From: Flavobacterium psychrotrophum
Lineage (GTDB): Bacteria > Bacteroidota > Bacteroidia > Flavobacteriales > Flavobacteriaceae
Reading direction: 5' to 3'
Assembly (NCBI RefSeq): GCF_003403075.1
Contig: NZ_CP031557.1
Span: 2,356,001-2,420,000, forward strand
Length of the DNA: 64,000 nt
Shown here: piece after piece, positions 25,380 through 34,129 of the stretch
Numbering within the stretch: position 1 is the stretch's first letter
Layout of the letters: each line of letters opens with the position of its first letter
The notes under the pieces: model-generated
Database searches by the model: none
The model's input: only the letters and a program-made list of their open reading frames with translations
Told to the model about the DNA's origin: nothing
Translations under genes and position numbers: made by a program

Positions 25380-26696
25380 ATGAAAACGAAATTTATAAAT
25401 ACAGTCCTTTTTGCCTTTATTTCATTAGGCAATTTATTTGCCCAGGATGTTACAACCGTCAGGGCAAACAACAGCGACATCAGCGATAATTTAGATCTTC
25501 AGGCCGTAGCTTCTATATTTGGCGACTCCCGCGATCTTGAAGATTTTGAACGCAGGCTGAATGATCCCGATACTCAAATATCTAATCTTGACCTTAACGG
25601 AGACAACCGTGTAGACTACCTTAGGGTTGTAGAGCTCACACAAAACAATGTGCATGTAATAGTACTACAGGCAGTACTTGGTGTAGATAACTTTCAGGAT
25701 GTAGCAACTATAGAAATAGAAAGAGACCGCCACAACAATGTGAGTGTACAGGTGGTAGGCGATGTGTATATGTATGGCCCTAACTATATTTATGAGCCTG
25801 TATATGTAACAAGGCCGGCACTTTTTGGGTTGTTTTGGGTTAATACCTATCGCCCTTATTACTCACCGTGGTATTGGGGCTACTACCCTACCTACTATAA
25901 TTACTGGGAACCATACCCGGTATACAGGTACCGTAACCACGTGCACGTACATATAAACAACAGAAACACCTACAATTACAATACCGGTGGACGTAGCAGG
26001 CGTGCAGCAAACCTTTATGCACCCCGCAGAAGTAACTACTATGAAAAGCAAAACCCGGGCAGGTCGTTTACTAACAGGAACCAAAATGTAGCTAACAGGC
26101 ACGAACTGGAACAAAGCAGGTCTAATAGCGGTACACGTGGCGGAAGCCGTGGTACGGTAAGCAATGGGTCAAGAAGTAACGAAGGGCTTAACAACAGCCG
26201 CGGTACCAGAGATGTAAATACAAAACCTACCCGAAGCAGTTTTAGCAACAGCAGCAATACTGATACTCCGTCCAGGGCTACAACAAGGCCGTCAAGAAGC
26301 TTTGATAACGGAAATGCCCGTAACAACACTAGCATAAGGACGAGCACAGAACCATCAAGGTCTGTAAATACACCTGTTAGAACAGTTAATGAACCTACAA
26401 GGTCATTAAATAATGCTCCGGTAAGAACAAGCACAGAACCTGCCAGGCAATATAGCGCACCGGTAAGGCAACAAAGCACAGAACCGGCAAGACAATATAG
26501 TGCTCCTGTAAGGCAGCAAAGTGCACCGCAGCAAATACAAACGCCAAGGCAAAGCGCTCCTGTACAGATGCAAAGCACACCGCGCCAAAGTGCACCGGCC
26601 CAAATGCAAAACGCACCGGCAACACGCCAAAGCACCCCATCTATGTCACCACGCGGTGGCGGCAATAATGGCGGAGGTGGCTCACGCAGGGGTTAA
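25380..26696 (+). CDS. secreted protein with low-complexity Arg/Ser/Pro/Gln repeats
   Basis: A 438-residue protein with a signal peptide (MKTKFINTVLFAFISLGNLFAQ). Residues 23-130 form a folded-looking domain with DLNGDNRVDYLRVVEL, an EF-hand-like DxNxDxRxD loop, and VHVIVLQAVLGVDNFQDVATIEIERD. An aromatic Tyr/Trp-rich stretch follows (NTYRPYYSPWYWGYYPTYY), then a basic, disordered tail of about 230 residues. The tail has short repeats such as TEPARQYSAPVRQQS and ends in a Gly-rich GGGNNGGGGSRRG. The layout is common in secreted proteins of Flavobacterium but no function is assigned. The T/P/R/Q repeats may vary in number. A terminator follows. Confidence 0.78.
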   Translation: MKTKFINTVLFAFISLGNLFAQDVTTVRANNSDISDNLDLQAVASIFGDSRDLEDFERRLNDPDTQISNLDLNGDNRVDYLRVVELTQNNVHVIVLQAVLGVDNFQDVATIEIERDRHNNVSVQVVGDVYMYGPNYIYEPVYVTRPALFGLFWVNTYRPYYSPWYWGYYPTYYNYWEPYPVYRYRNHVHVHINNRNTYNYNTGGRSRRAANLYAPRRSNYYEKQNPGRSFTNRNQNVANRHELEQSRSNSGTRGGSRGTVSNGSRSNEGLNNSRGTRDVNTKPTRSSFSNSSNTDTPSRATTRPSRSFDNGNARNNTSIRTSTEPSRSVNTPVRTVNEPTRSLNNAPVRTSTEPARQYSAPVRQQSTEPARQYSAPVRQQSAPQQIQTPRQSAPVQMQSTPRQSAPAQMQNAPATRQSTPSMSPRGGGNNGGGGSRRG

Positions 26697-26746
26697 TAAA
26701 ACAAGGAGTTAGTTTAGTTTAGTTAGTATATTTTATTTTTAAGAGG

Positions 26747-26784
26747 AAACAGGGTAGCAAAGTGAGGGCTGCCCTGTTTTTTTT
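26747..26784 (+). terminator. terminator after the low-complexity secreted protein gene
   Basis: AAACAGGGTAGC (26747-26758) pairs with GCTGCCCTGTTT (26768-26779) with one mismatch, followed by a T-run. Confidence 0.85.
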
Positions 26785-26797
26785 ATAGCAGTGATTT

Positions 26798-27490
26798 TTA
26801 AACTATGCGGTGGCTGTTTATGGCTAATACCCACTCTTTACGTCCGCAAACGGTACAGGTACCTTCTGTAGGTTCCAGCCGCTGGGTATTGGCACAAAAG
26901 GTACACGCATATACCCCTGACTTTGGGATTACCGTATTTTTTAATGCAAAAAGCTGAGGGCGTATGGGCAGGCCATACTTTACATCTTCGTCCCGGTAAA
27001 AAAATACACTTATGGCACCATTGGTTTCCATATAGGCATTGCGCACCTGGCCTAAATGCTCAATAGACTTCAGCCGTAACTCTGCAAAAAACTCGTCCTG
27101 CGCAAGATCTTCCCGCTGAAAACTGACTATAGAAAACTGCCCATCTTCTATAATGCACTTGGCAGTACCCTCCATAAAATTTTCGAACCATTTGCTTTTG
27201 CCTAATAGCCAGGTAACCGACCTGTACATCATCAAAATAATGCAAAAAACCATGATTGCCGGTATCAGGCCTACGTCTTCATAAAACATAGGGTCGCCCG
27301 CAGCAGAGCCTAACGATATTATAATTACCACCTCAAAGACCGAGAGTTGTTTTACACCACGCTTACCGGTAAATTTCAGGGTAACCAGTACCACTACAAA
27401 CATTATTATGGTACGAAACGCTACCTCTGCCAAAAAACTTATGGGCAGGTCATTAAACAAAAGGCGGTTCCACTCGAATATCTTTTTCAT
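26798..27490 (-). CDS. DUF421 (YetF-like) membrane protein with C-terminal zinc ribbon
   Basis: A 230-residue protein. The first 90 residues hold about three membrane helices (FRTIIMFVVVLVTLKFTGKRGV, VFEVVIIISLGSAAGDPMF, MVFCIILMMYRSVTWLL) with the DUF421 signature TGKRGVKQLSVFEV. A soluble domain follows (RLKSIEHLGQVRNAYMETNGAISVFF). The C-terminus carries two CxxC pairs (CTFCANTQRL and CTVCGRKEW), probably a zinc ribbon. The family is found in many bacteria (YetF, YcaP); its function is not known. Confidence 0.88.
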   Translation of the reverse strand: MKKIFEWNRLLFNDLPISFLAEVAFRTIIMFVVVLVTLKFTGKRGVKQLSVFEVVIIISLGSAAGDPMFYEDVGLIPAIMVFCIILMMYRSVTWLLGKSKWFENFMEGTAKCIIEDGQFSIVSFQREDLAQDEFFAELRLKSIEHLGQVRNAYMETNGAISVFFYRDEDVKYGLPIRPQLFALKNTVIPKSGVYACTFCANTQRLEPTEGTCTVCGRKEWVLAINSHRIV

Positions 27491-27639
27491 TTTAATGAGA
27501 ATTGTTTTACTAAGTTAGAACGGCTAAGTGGTAGATTAACAAACATTAGCACAACTTTAATATGGCATTACAATCCTGCCCTGCTGTGGTGCGGTAACTT
27601 TACATGAATCAAAATTATTAATTGTAAAAAATCAAGATC

Positions 27640-28188
27640 ATGAGCAAGAAAGTAGCCATACTGGCAACCCACGGATTTGAAGAAAGCGAACTGAAATCGC
27701 CAAAAGAATATATTGAGCAACAAGGCTGGACCGCTGAGATCATAAGCCCTGAGGCTGGTACCATTAAATCATGGGCGGATAAAAACTGGGGACCTGAATA
27801 TAAGGTAGACAAAACATTAAACGAAGTTTCGGCTTCAGATTATAATGCACTGGTACTGCCGGGTGGTGTTATTAACCCCGATAAGCTGCGTACTAACGAA
27901 GATGCCCTTAAATTTGTAAAAGACTTTTTTGACCAAAAGAAACCTGTAGCAGCCATTTGCCACGGGCCATGGACACTTATTAATGCAGGTGTCATAGAGG
28001 GGCGCAAAGTAACATCGGTTAAATCTATAAGCCAGGATCTTATAAATGCTGGCGCCCAATGGAGCGATAAAGAGGTGGTTACAGACCAGGGACTTGTTAC
28101 CAGCCGCACCCCTGAAGACCTACCGGCATTTAACAAAAAACTGGTAGAGGAAATTAACGAAGGTAAACACCAGTTACAGCATAGTTAA
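27640..28188 (+). CDS. PfpI/DJ-1 family protein (type 1 glutamine amidotransferase-like)
   Basis: A 182-residue protein of the PfpI/YhbO group. It begins KKVAILATHGFEESELKSPKEYIEQQGW, where the early glutamate is part of the active site, and has the nucleophile elbow AAICHGPWTL with Cys107. YNALVLPGGVINPD is the preceding loop. Family members act as protein-repair or deglycase-type stress enzymes or proteases; the exact activity is debated. A strong terminator follows immediately. Confidence 0.92.
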   Translation: MSKKVAILATHGFEESELKSPKEYIEQQGWTAEIISPEAGTIKSWADKNWGPEYKVDKTLNEVSASDYNALVLPGGVINPDKLRTNEDALKFVKDFFDQKKPVAAICHGPWTLINAGVIEGRKVTSVKSISQDLINAGAQWSDKEVVTDQGLVTSRTPEDLPAFNKKLVEEINEGKHQLQHS

Positions 28189-28224
28189 AAACAGTATTAT
28201 GTAAGGCTGTGCCTTACTATTTGA

Positions 28225-28260
28225 AAAGCCTTTATGCCATTGTGCATAAAGGCTTTCTTT
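28225..28260 (+). terminator. terminator after the PfpI-like gene
   Basis: AAAGCCTTTATGC (28225-28237) and GCATAAAGGCTTT (28244-28256) form a perfect 13 bp stem with a 6 nt loop, followed by CTTTATT. Confidence 0.88.
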
Positions 28261-28294
28261 ATTACCTTTACAGTACACAAAACCTAAAAGTCAA

Positions 28295-29065
28295 ATGAAA
28301 AAATTACTTTTATTGCCAATTATATTACTGGCAGTAAGCGCTTCGGCACAACTTACCCCCGTTGCATACAACGAAGGCGGCCAAAAACTAAACGGATTTT
28401 CTGCCGTTCCTGCAAAACCCCTAAACCAAAAACCGGGCATACTTATACTGCCGGCATGGCTGGGCATTAACGACCATACTAAAGATGTAGCCGGAAAACT
28501 CTCAAAAGCAGGCTACCATGCGTTTATTGCTGACATTTACGGAGAAGGCAAATATCCTGCAAACACTAAAGAAGCCGGAGAACAGGCAGGTTACTATAAA
28601 ACTAATTACCAGGCATATGTAAAGCGCATTTCGGCAGCACTGGAACAACTCATAAAATCTGGTGCTGACGCTAACAACATTGTTGTTATAGGCTATTGCT
28701 TTGGCGGAACCGGAGCTCTTGAAGCTGCACGTGCCGGCCTTAATATTAAAGGCGCAGTAACTTTTCACGGCGGTTTAGGCAAAGATGCTTCCCGCAATAA
28801 CGGCGAAATAAAGCCTCGCATACTGGTGCTGCATGGTGCTGACGATCCTTATGTGCCGCAAAAAGATATTGACGGTTTTATTAAGGAAATGAAGGATGGC
28901 AAGGCCGACTGGCAAATGAACTACTACAGTGGCGCAGTACATGCCTTTACTGAGAAAGAAGCCGGCAACGACAACAGCAAAGGTGCCGCTTATAATGAGA
29001 AAGCAGATAAGCGCTCATGGAAAGCTTTTAAGGCGTATCTTGACGAATTGTTTCCGCGCAAATAA
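28295..29065 (+). CDS. exported dienelactone hydrolase family protein
   Basis: A 256-residue alpha/beta hydrolase with a cleavable signal peptide (MKKLLLLPIILLAVSASAQ), so it works in the periplasm. The catalytic triad is visible: nucleophile Cys in VIGYCFGGTGALEAA, Asp in LVLHGADDPYVPQ, and His in YSGAVHAFTEKEAG. A Cys nucleophile in GxCxGG is typical of dienelactone hydrolases, which open lactone rings in aromatic degradation. Periplasmic members probably act on other esters, so the substrate is unknown. It lies 83 bp upstream of the M28 peptidase gene on the same strand. Confidence 0.9.
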   Translation: MKKLLLLPIILLAVSASAQLTPVAYNEGGQKLNGFSAVPAKPLNQKPGILILPAWLGINDHTKDVAGKLSKAGYHAFIADIYGEGKYPANTKEAGEQAGYYKTNYQAYVKRISAALEQLIKSGADANNIVVIGYCFGGTGALEAARAGLNIKGAVTFHGGLGKDASRNNGEIKPRILVLHGADDPYVPQKDIDGFIKEMKDGKADWQMNYYSGAVHAFTEKEAGNDNSKGAAYNEKADKRSWKAFKAYLDELFPRK

Positions 29066-29148
29066 GTTTTTTCTTTAAATTTTTAATAGATTTAGGCTCT
29101 GGATTCAGAGCCTAATTTTTTAAACTAAACATTTACCAATACCATTAT

Positions 29149-30177
29149 ATGAAAAAAATAGGAATACTTTCTCTGTCATTACTGCTTGTAGCCTGTAGTG
29201 TAGCGAAAAACAGCCCAAAAGATCCCGCTAAGGCAGACGTGGCAAAATACATGAACACCATTACGCAGAACGATCTTAAAAAGCATTTGTATATTGTAGC
29301 CAGCGACTCTATGCAGGGACGTGATACAGGTACAGAAGGCCAGAAAAAAGCAGGGCGTTACCTTATTAGCCAATACACGGCAAACGGTATTTCTTATCCA
29401 AAAGCTGCCGATGGCTGGTACCAGAAAGTACCGTCAGAATTTATGTCGAAAGCGTTTAGTGCTACTAAGCTTAACGATTCTGAAAACATCTGGGCATTTA
29501 TTGAAGGTACCGAGAAGCCTGATGAAATACTGGTAATTTCTGCTCATTATGACCACGTGGGTACAAAGAATGGCGAAGTATACAACGGAGCTGATGATGA
29601 TGGTAGCGGAACTGTTTCGCTTCTTGAAATTGCACAGGCATTTATACAAGCCAAGAAAGACGGTTATGGCCCTAAACGTTCTATATTGTTTTTGCACGTA
29701 ACGGGAGAAGAGCACGGCCTGCACGGATCGCGCTACTACAGCGAGCATCCGCTGTATCCTGTGGCTAACACCATTGCCGACCTTAATATTGATATGATAG
29801 GCCGCCGCGACGAAGCCCATAAAGACAATGGCAACTATGTATATGTTATAGGATCTGACCGTTTAAGTACAGACCTGCATAACATTAATGAGGCTGCTAA
29901 TAAGAAGTATACAAACCTTAACCTGGACTATACCTTTAACGACCGTAATGACCCAAACCAGTTCTACTTTAGGAGCGACCACTATAACTTTGCAAAGAAA
30001 GGTATCCCTATTATCTTCTACTTTAATGGTGTACACGATGACTATCATCAACCGGGCGACAAGCCAGAAAAAATAGAATATGACCTGCTTGCTAAACGTG
30101 CACAGCTGGCGTTTGTTACAGCTTGGCAACTGGCAAACGGAGACAACCGCCCACGCGTAGACAAAGACGGTAGATAA
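29149..30177 (+). CDS. M28 family metallopeptidase, lipoprotein
   Basis: A 342-residue zinc aminopeptidase-type enzyme. The signal MKKIGILSLSLLLVACSVAKN has a lipobox, so the protein is predicted to be anchored in an envelope membrane. The expected co-catalytic zinc ligands are all present: His/Asp in ISAHYDHVG, Asp in GADDDGSGTVSL, the catalytic Glu pair in TGEEHGLHGSRYY, Asp in NIDMIGRRD, and the final His in HDDYHQPGD. A PA-type insertion is absent. It probably trims peptides taken up or cleaved at the cell surface. A terminator follows at 30199. Confidence 0.92.
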   Translation: MKKIGILSLSLLLVACSVAKNSPKDPAKADVAKYMNTITQNDLKKHLYIVASDSMQGRDTGTEGQKKAGRYLISQYTANGISYPKAADGWYQKVPSEFMSKAFSATKLNDSENIWAFIEGTEKPDEILVISAHYDHVGTKNGEVYNGADDDGSGTVSLLEIAQAFIQAKKDGYGPKRSILFLHVTGEEHGLHGSRYYSEHPLYPVANTIADLNIDMIGRRDEAHKDNGNYVYVIGSDRLSTDLHNINEAANKKYTNLNLDYTFNDRNDPNQFYFRSDHYNFAKKGIPIIFYFNGVHDDYHQPGDKPEKIEYDLLAKRAQLAFVTAWQLANGDNRPRVDKDGR

Positions 30178-30198
30178 TAAAGATTTTTATTATACTAA

Positions 30199-30230
30199 AA
30201 AAGCTCAGGCAATGCCTGAGCTTTTTGTTT
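30199..30230 (+). terminator. terminator after the M28 peptidase gene
   Basis: AAAAGCTCAGGC (30199-30210) pairs perfectly with GCCTGAGCTTTT (30214-30225), 3 nt loop, followed by T-rich sequence. It could also slow transcription from the convergent E1 gene. Confidence 0.88.
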
Positions 30231-30300
30231 TTACTTTGATATGGTATCTGTTTGAATCCGCGATTGTGAAGTATAAACGTTCAATTACCTGAAAGTATCG

Positions 30301-32277
30301 TTAATAAGCTAATAAGTCTTTCAATTCTGTTTCAAAACGCCCTTTAGGTAGGTACTGGTCTTCTAATGCCTTTGTAAATGGTATAGCGCTTTCAAGGCTG
30401 GCAACGCGTTTTACGGGGCCGTCGAGATATTCAAAACACTGCTCCATGATCATGGATGAAATATCGCTGGCAATACCGCCAAAGAGGCTGTCTTCCTGCA
30501 GAATGACAGCTTTACCTGTCTTTTTAACTGATGCAAAAATAGCTTCGGTATCTAATGGCTGCAAGGTACGAAGGTCGAGCAGGTCGGCTTTGATATCCGG
30601 GTTTTTATCTAAAGTCTCCAATGCCCAGTGTACTGCTGCACCAAATGAGATTATTGTAACGTCTTCTCCCTCCCGTAGAAGTGAAGCCTTACCAAATGGC
30701 AATGTATAGTAGTTTTTAGGAACATCCTGGTACGAACTGCGATAGAGGGCTTTGTGTTCAAAGAACATCACCGGGTTAGGGTCGTTTATGGCAGTCGCCA
30801 AAAGCCCCTTGGCATCATACGGGAATGCAGGGTACACCACTTTAAGCCCCGGTGTTTTAGTAAACCACGCCTCATTTGTCTGGCTGTGGAACGGTCCCGC
30901 CTGCACGCCCGCACCACACGGCATACGCACTACAACATCGGCGTTTTCCTGCCAGCGGTAGTGTACTTTAGCTAAATAATTCACGATTGGGTTAAAGCCC
31001 GTCGACACGAAATCTGCAAACTGCATTTCGATAACCGACTTATAACCGTTGATGGAAAGCCCCATGCCCGCCGACACAATGGCCGACTCACAAATGGGCG
31101 TATTGCGCACCCTGTCCTTACCAAAACGCTTTACAAAACCGTCGGTAATTTTAAAGGCACCACCATATTCGGCAATGTCCTGCCCCATAATAACCAGGTT
31201 ATCATGGCGCTCCATACTCTGTGCCAACCCTTGGGATATCGCATCTATCAGGCGGATATTTTCAGTTTCTGAACCGGGTTTAACATCTTCAAAACCATAC
31301 GGTTTGTAAACATCATTTAATTCTTCGCTCAAATCAGCTTCAATAGCCGGCTCTGCCGAAGCACGCTGGTAATGTTCGTCTATTTCGGCCTTAAGTTCGG
31401 CGCGTACTATATCGTCATGGTCTTCTGTAAGTATGCCTTCGGCTTTAAGATATTTGCGGTAATTTTCTACCGGGTCTTTTACCGCCCAGGCATCCATCAA
31501 TTCCTGCGGAACATATTTAGTACCACTCGCCTCTTCGTGCCCGCGCATCCTAAAGGTCTTAAACTCTAACAATACCGGGCGTGGATTTTCTCTCATCGAT
31601 GCCACTATAGCATCTAACTGTGTATAGACTTCCAAGATATTGTTACCGTCTATAATATGGGCTTCCATACCGTAGCCTATGCCCTTATCGGCAAGGTTGG
31701 TACAGCGGTATTGCTCGTTAGTTGGCGTACTAAGTCCGTAGCCATTGTTCTCGATTATAAACAGCACCGGCAGTTCCCACACGGCGGCAATGTTAAGCGC
31801 CTCATGAAAATCGCCCTCGCTGGTAGCTCCCTCACCTGTAAATACAGCGGTAACTTTACCGTTTTCTTTAAGGTTATTAGCAAGTGCTATACCGTCGGCC
31901 ACACCTAATTGCGGACCAAGGTGCGAGATCATACCAATGATTTTATATTCCTGCGTACCAAAGTGAAACGATCGGTCGCGGCCTTTAGTAAAACCATTCG
32001 CCTTGCCCTGCCACTGGCTAAAAAGCCTGTATAGTGGTATGTCGCGCCCGGTAAACACGCCCAGGTTACGGTGCATAGGCAGGATGTATTCGTCTGGTTG
32101 CAGCACAGCGGTAACACCTACTGATATGGCCTCCTGCCCTATGCCACTAAACCATTTTGATACTTTGCCCTGGCGGATAAGGATGAGCATCTTCTCCTCG
32201 ATTAACCTGGGTTTTATTAATTTTTTATATAAATCAAGTAATTGTTCATTACTCAGTTGTTTTCTGTCGAAATTCAT
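30301..32277 (-). CDS. fused alpha/beta E1 component of a branched-chain 2-oxoacid (or pyruvate-type) dehydrogenase
   Basis: A 658-residue protein joining the E1 alpha half (about 1-330) and the E1 beta half (about 335-658). The alpha half has the thiamine diphosphate motif, GEGATSEGDFHEALN ending in the NN of LFIIENNGYG, and FRMRGHEEASGTKYVP. The beta half has VIMGQDIAEYGGAFKITDGF, ESAIVSAGMGLSINGYKSVIE, MPCGAGVQAGPFHSQTNEAWF and MFFEHKALYR. Such single-chain E1 proteins are normal in Bacteroidota and are usually annotated as 2-oxoisovalerate dehydrogenase, which makes acyl-CoA precursors of branched fatty acids. E2 and E3 are not in the window. No frameshift is visible at the junction. Confidence 0.92.
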   Translation of the reverse strand: MNFDRKQLSNEQLLDLYKKLIKPRLIEEKMLILIRQGKVSKWFSGIGQEAISVGVTAVLQPDEYILPMHRNLGVFTGRDIPLYRLFSQWQGKANGFTKGRDRSFHFGTQEYKIIGMISHLGPQLGVADGIALANNLKENGKVTAVFTGEGATSEGDFHEALNIAAVWELPVLFIIENNGYGLSTPTNEQYRCTNLADKGIGYGMEAHIIDGNNILEVYTQLDAIVASMRENPRPVLLEFKTFRMRGHEEASGTKYVPQELMDAWAVKDPVENYRKYLKAEGILTEDHDDIVRAELKAEIDEHYQRASAEPAIEADLSEELNDVYKPYGFEDVKPGSETENIRLIDAISQGLAQSMERHDNLVIMGQDIAEYGGAFKITDGFVKRFGKDRVRNTPICESAIVSAGMGLSINGYKSVIEMQFADFVSTGFNPIVNYLAKVHYRWQENADVVVRMPCGAGVQAGPFHSQTNEAWFTKTPGLKVVYPAFPYDAKGLLATAINDPNPVMFFEHKALYRSSYQDVPKNYYTLPFGKASLLREGEDVTIISFGAAVHWALETLDKNPDIKADLLDLRTLQPLDTEAIFASVKKTGKAVILQEDSLFGGIASDISSMIMEQCFEYLDGPVKRVASLESAIPFTKALEDQYLPKGRFETELKDLLAY

Positions 32278-32305
32278 GAGGTTTTTTGAATTATCTATAT
32301 TTTAT

Positions 32306-32333
32306 CAAAAGTAATAAAATAACAATTCGCAAA
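32306..32333 (-). promoter_or_regulatory. probable promoter of the fused E1 gene
   Basis: On the minus strand TTTG (complement of 32330-32333) is followed after 16 bp by TACTTTTG (complement of 32306-32313), close to the Bacteroidota consensus TTTG-N17-23-TAnnTTTG. The -7 box ends 28 bp before the ATG at 32277. Confidence 0.5.
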
Positions 32334-32424
32334 GATGGTGTTAAGAAAAAATAATTCAGAATAAGGAAACCCGTAATTTTTGTAGGAAAAAATGTTCTAT
32401 TTTTACAGATAAAACTTACGAATT

Positions 32425-33168
32425 ATGTATAAGAAATTTCCAGAAGAAGTTATTGTTCAACTTAAAAATTACGTTTACAGACTAATTGACCCAAGAAATA
32501 ATGAAACATTTTATGTTGGAAGAGGTGTTGGAAATAGAATTTTTCAACATGCAGCCGGAGCTTTAAAATTAGTTGAAGAAACAAATGAAGATGAAATTAG
32601 CTTAAAGTTAAGTCGAATACTGGAAATCCACAAAGAAGGATTGGAGGTTATACACATGGTACATCGACATGGATTAGATCAAAATTCAGCAGTCGATGTT
32701 GAAGCAGCATTGATAGATATCTATACTGAGGCAACAAATATTAATTCCGGATCAGGATTGGAATTCGGTCTGTCGAGTACAGATGAAATAATAATTAGAT
32801 ATGCTGCAGAAACTGCAGAATTAAACCATGAAGTCGTAATGATTACTATTAATAAAACCGCTAACAACCTTAGTATTTATGATGCCGTAAGATTTGCATG
32901 GAAGATTGATGTAGAAAGAGCAAATAAAGCGAAATATATTCTAGCAGTTGATAAAGGGATAATTAGGGGAGTATATATTGCTAAAGAGTGGAAACTTGCT
33001 AGAAAACAATATTTCCCAAATTTCACGAACCATACTAATAGTCGTTATGGTTTTCACGGAGATGAAGCTGATGATGATATCAAAAAAATGTATATAGGAA
33101 AAAGAATTCCTGATGAATTCAGAAAAAGAGGAGCTGCCTATCCTATAAAATATAATTTTAAAAAGTAA
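32425..33168 (+). CDS. LEM-3-like GIY-YIG nuclease-domain protein
   Basis: A 247-residue protein. The N-terminal GIY-YIG fold is visible in NYVYRLIDPRNNETFYVGRG: VYR stands for GIY and YVG (residues 30-32) for YIG, followed by GRGVGNRIFQH. This variant is that of the LEM-3/ANKLE1-like GIY-YIG group rather than UvrC. Glu93 in VDVEAALIDIY is the likely metal ligand. The C-terminal half (about 120-247) contains YILAVDKGIIRGVYIAKEW and may be a separate binding domain; I cannot name it. The gene is much more A/T-rich than its neighbours and stands alone, with a 107 bp tandem repeat just downstream, so it looks horizontally acquired. The biological target (DNA repair, defence, or mobile-element function) is not known. 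Confidence 0.75.
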   Translation: MYKKFPEEVIVQLKNYVYRLIDPRNNETFYVGRGVGNRIFQHAAGALKLVEETNEDEISLKLSRILEIHKEGLEVIHMVHRHGLDQNSAVDVEAALIDIYTEATNINSGSGLEFGLSSTDEIIIRYAAETAELNHEVVMITINKTANNLSIYDAVRFAWKIDVERANKAKYILAVDKGIIRGVYIAKEWKLARKQYFPNFTNHTNSRYGFHGDEADDDIKKMYIGKRIPDEFRKRGAAYPIKYNFKK

Positions 33169-33193
33169 TAACATTACGGGTATTGCCCAGATA

Positions 33194-33400
33194 GCGTGGA
33201 TTTGTAATCCGTGCTTATTATTACCCAACTTTACAGGCACGGATTACAAATCCGCGCCATCAACAACCGTGACTATATAGCTAAACAATAACCCCAGATC
33301 GCGCGGATTTGTAATCCGTGCTTATTATTACCCAACTTTACAGGTACGGATTAAAAATCCGCACCATCAATAATGGCGACCATATAGCCAAACAACAAAC
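33194..33400. repeat. two tandem 107 bp units, each containing an inverted repeat
   Basis: The unit starting at 33194 recurs at 33301, a period of 107 bp. Within each, GCGnGGATTTGTAATCCGTG is followed about 20 nt later by its complement (33237-33257 and 33345-33364), so each unit can form a hairpin with an identical TTATTATTACCCAACTTTAC loop. The second unit has diverged slightly (ATTAAAAATCC). The array lies between the GIY-YIG gene and the NTF2-like gene. It has no coding potential. Confidence 0.85.
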
Positions 33401-33437
33401 CAAATTTCCCTACCTTAGCTCAAAACAAAAACACACC

Positions 33438-33776
33438 ATGCCACACAACCTAATCCACACCGCCTATACCGCCTTTAACAGCCGCGATATAGACACTGCC
33501 CTAACCACTATGCACCACGATGTGCGCTGGCCAAAAGCCTTTGAAGGCGACTTTGTAACCGGGCACGACGAAATACGCGAATACTGGACACGCCAGTGGA
33601 GCGAGATTAACCCAAAGGTAGACCCTGTAAACATTACCGAATTGCCCGATGGCCGTTTAGACGTTGAAGTGCAACAGGTAGTAAAAGACCTAAGCGGCAC
33701 CATACTTTTTGACGGTACGGTTAAGCATATTTATACTATTACAGACGGACTGATACAGGCTATGGAAATTGGGTAG
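33438..33776 (+). CDS. SnoaL/NTF2-like fold protein
   Basis: A 112-residue protein of the SnoaL-like polyketide cyclase / nuclear transport factor 2 fold: NLIHTAYTAFNSRDIDTALTTMHHDVRWPKAF, then GHDEIREYWTRQWSEINPKVDP, then FDGTVKHIYTITDGLIQAMEIG. Such small cone-shaped proteins bind hydrophobic ligands or act as isomerases or hydrolases, but no substrate can be given. I start at the ATG at 33438. An in-frame extension to 33318 would run into the 107 bp repeat and adds an unlikely N-terminus. Confidence 0.82.
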   Translation: MPHNLIHTAYTAFNSRDIDTALTTMHHDVRWPKAFEGDFVTGHDEIREYWTRQWSEINPKVDPVNITELPDGRLDVEVQQVVKDLSGTILFDGTVKHIYTITDGLIQAMEIG

Positions 33777-34129
33777 TAAAAAGTCCGAGCATATACTATT
33801 ATCATCTACAATTGAAAGCAGATGTTTTGTCTAAGCTTTCATCATACGTGCTGCCATATAAACCCAGAGTGTAAGGCTTTATTTGGGTATTTTCAAACAT
33901 TGATTTCTTACACTCTTTGCGGCACATTGAGCCATAAATAAATTCTAAGTATTTTAAACCAACCGGTTAACAGAAAATACGTAATAATTTATCAATCTAT
34001 TAGCTATTTGGGCTCTCTAAACTTTTAGCCTTTTCAAATAAAATCCTTACATTTACTATGCCTGCATTACATTAACCATAATTAATGCCGCATATTTTTA
34101 CAGGCAACACAAAAATATTTTTAATTTAA
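33777..34129. other. intergenic region upstream of marR, with one hairpin
   Basis: About 350 bp without a convincing gene. An inverted repeat, AGAGTGTAAG (33866-33875) / CTTACACTCT (33907-33916), perfect over 10 bp, has a 31 nt loop and no T-run, so it is not an ordinary terminator. It could be part of a small RNA or a protein-binding site. The rest is A/T-rich and holds the upstream part of the marR promoter. Confidence 0.4.

Noticed and set aside
30301..32277. The single-chain E1 as a fusion artefact of two genes.
   Set aside because: The reading frame is continuous, both halves are complete, and this fused form is the normal arrangement in Bacteroidota.
33318..33437. An N-terminal extension of the NTF2-like protein.
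   Set aside because: It would be translated from the 107 bp repeat, shows no homology to the fold, and the ATG at 33438 gives a family-length protein.
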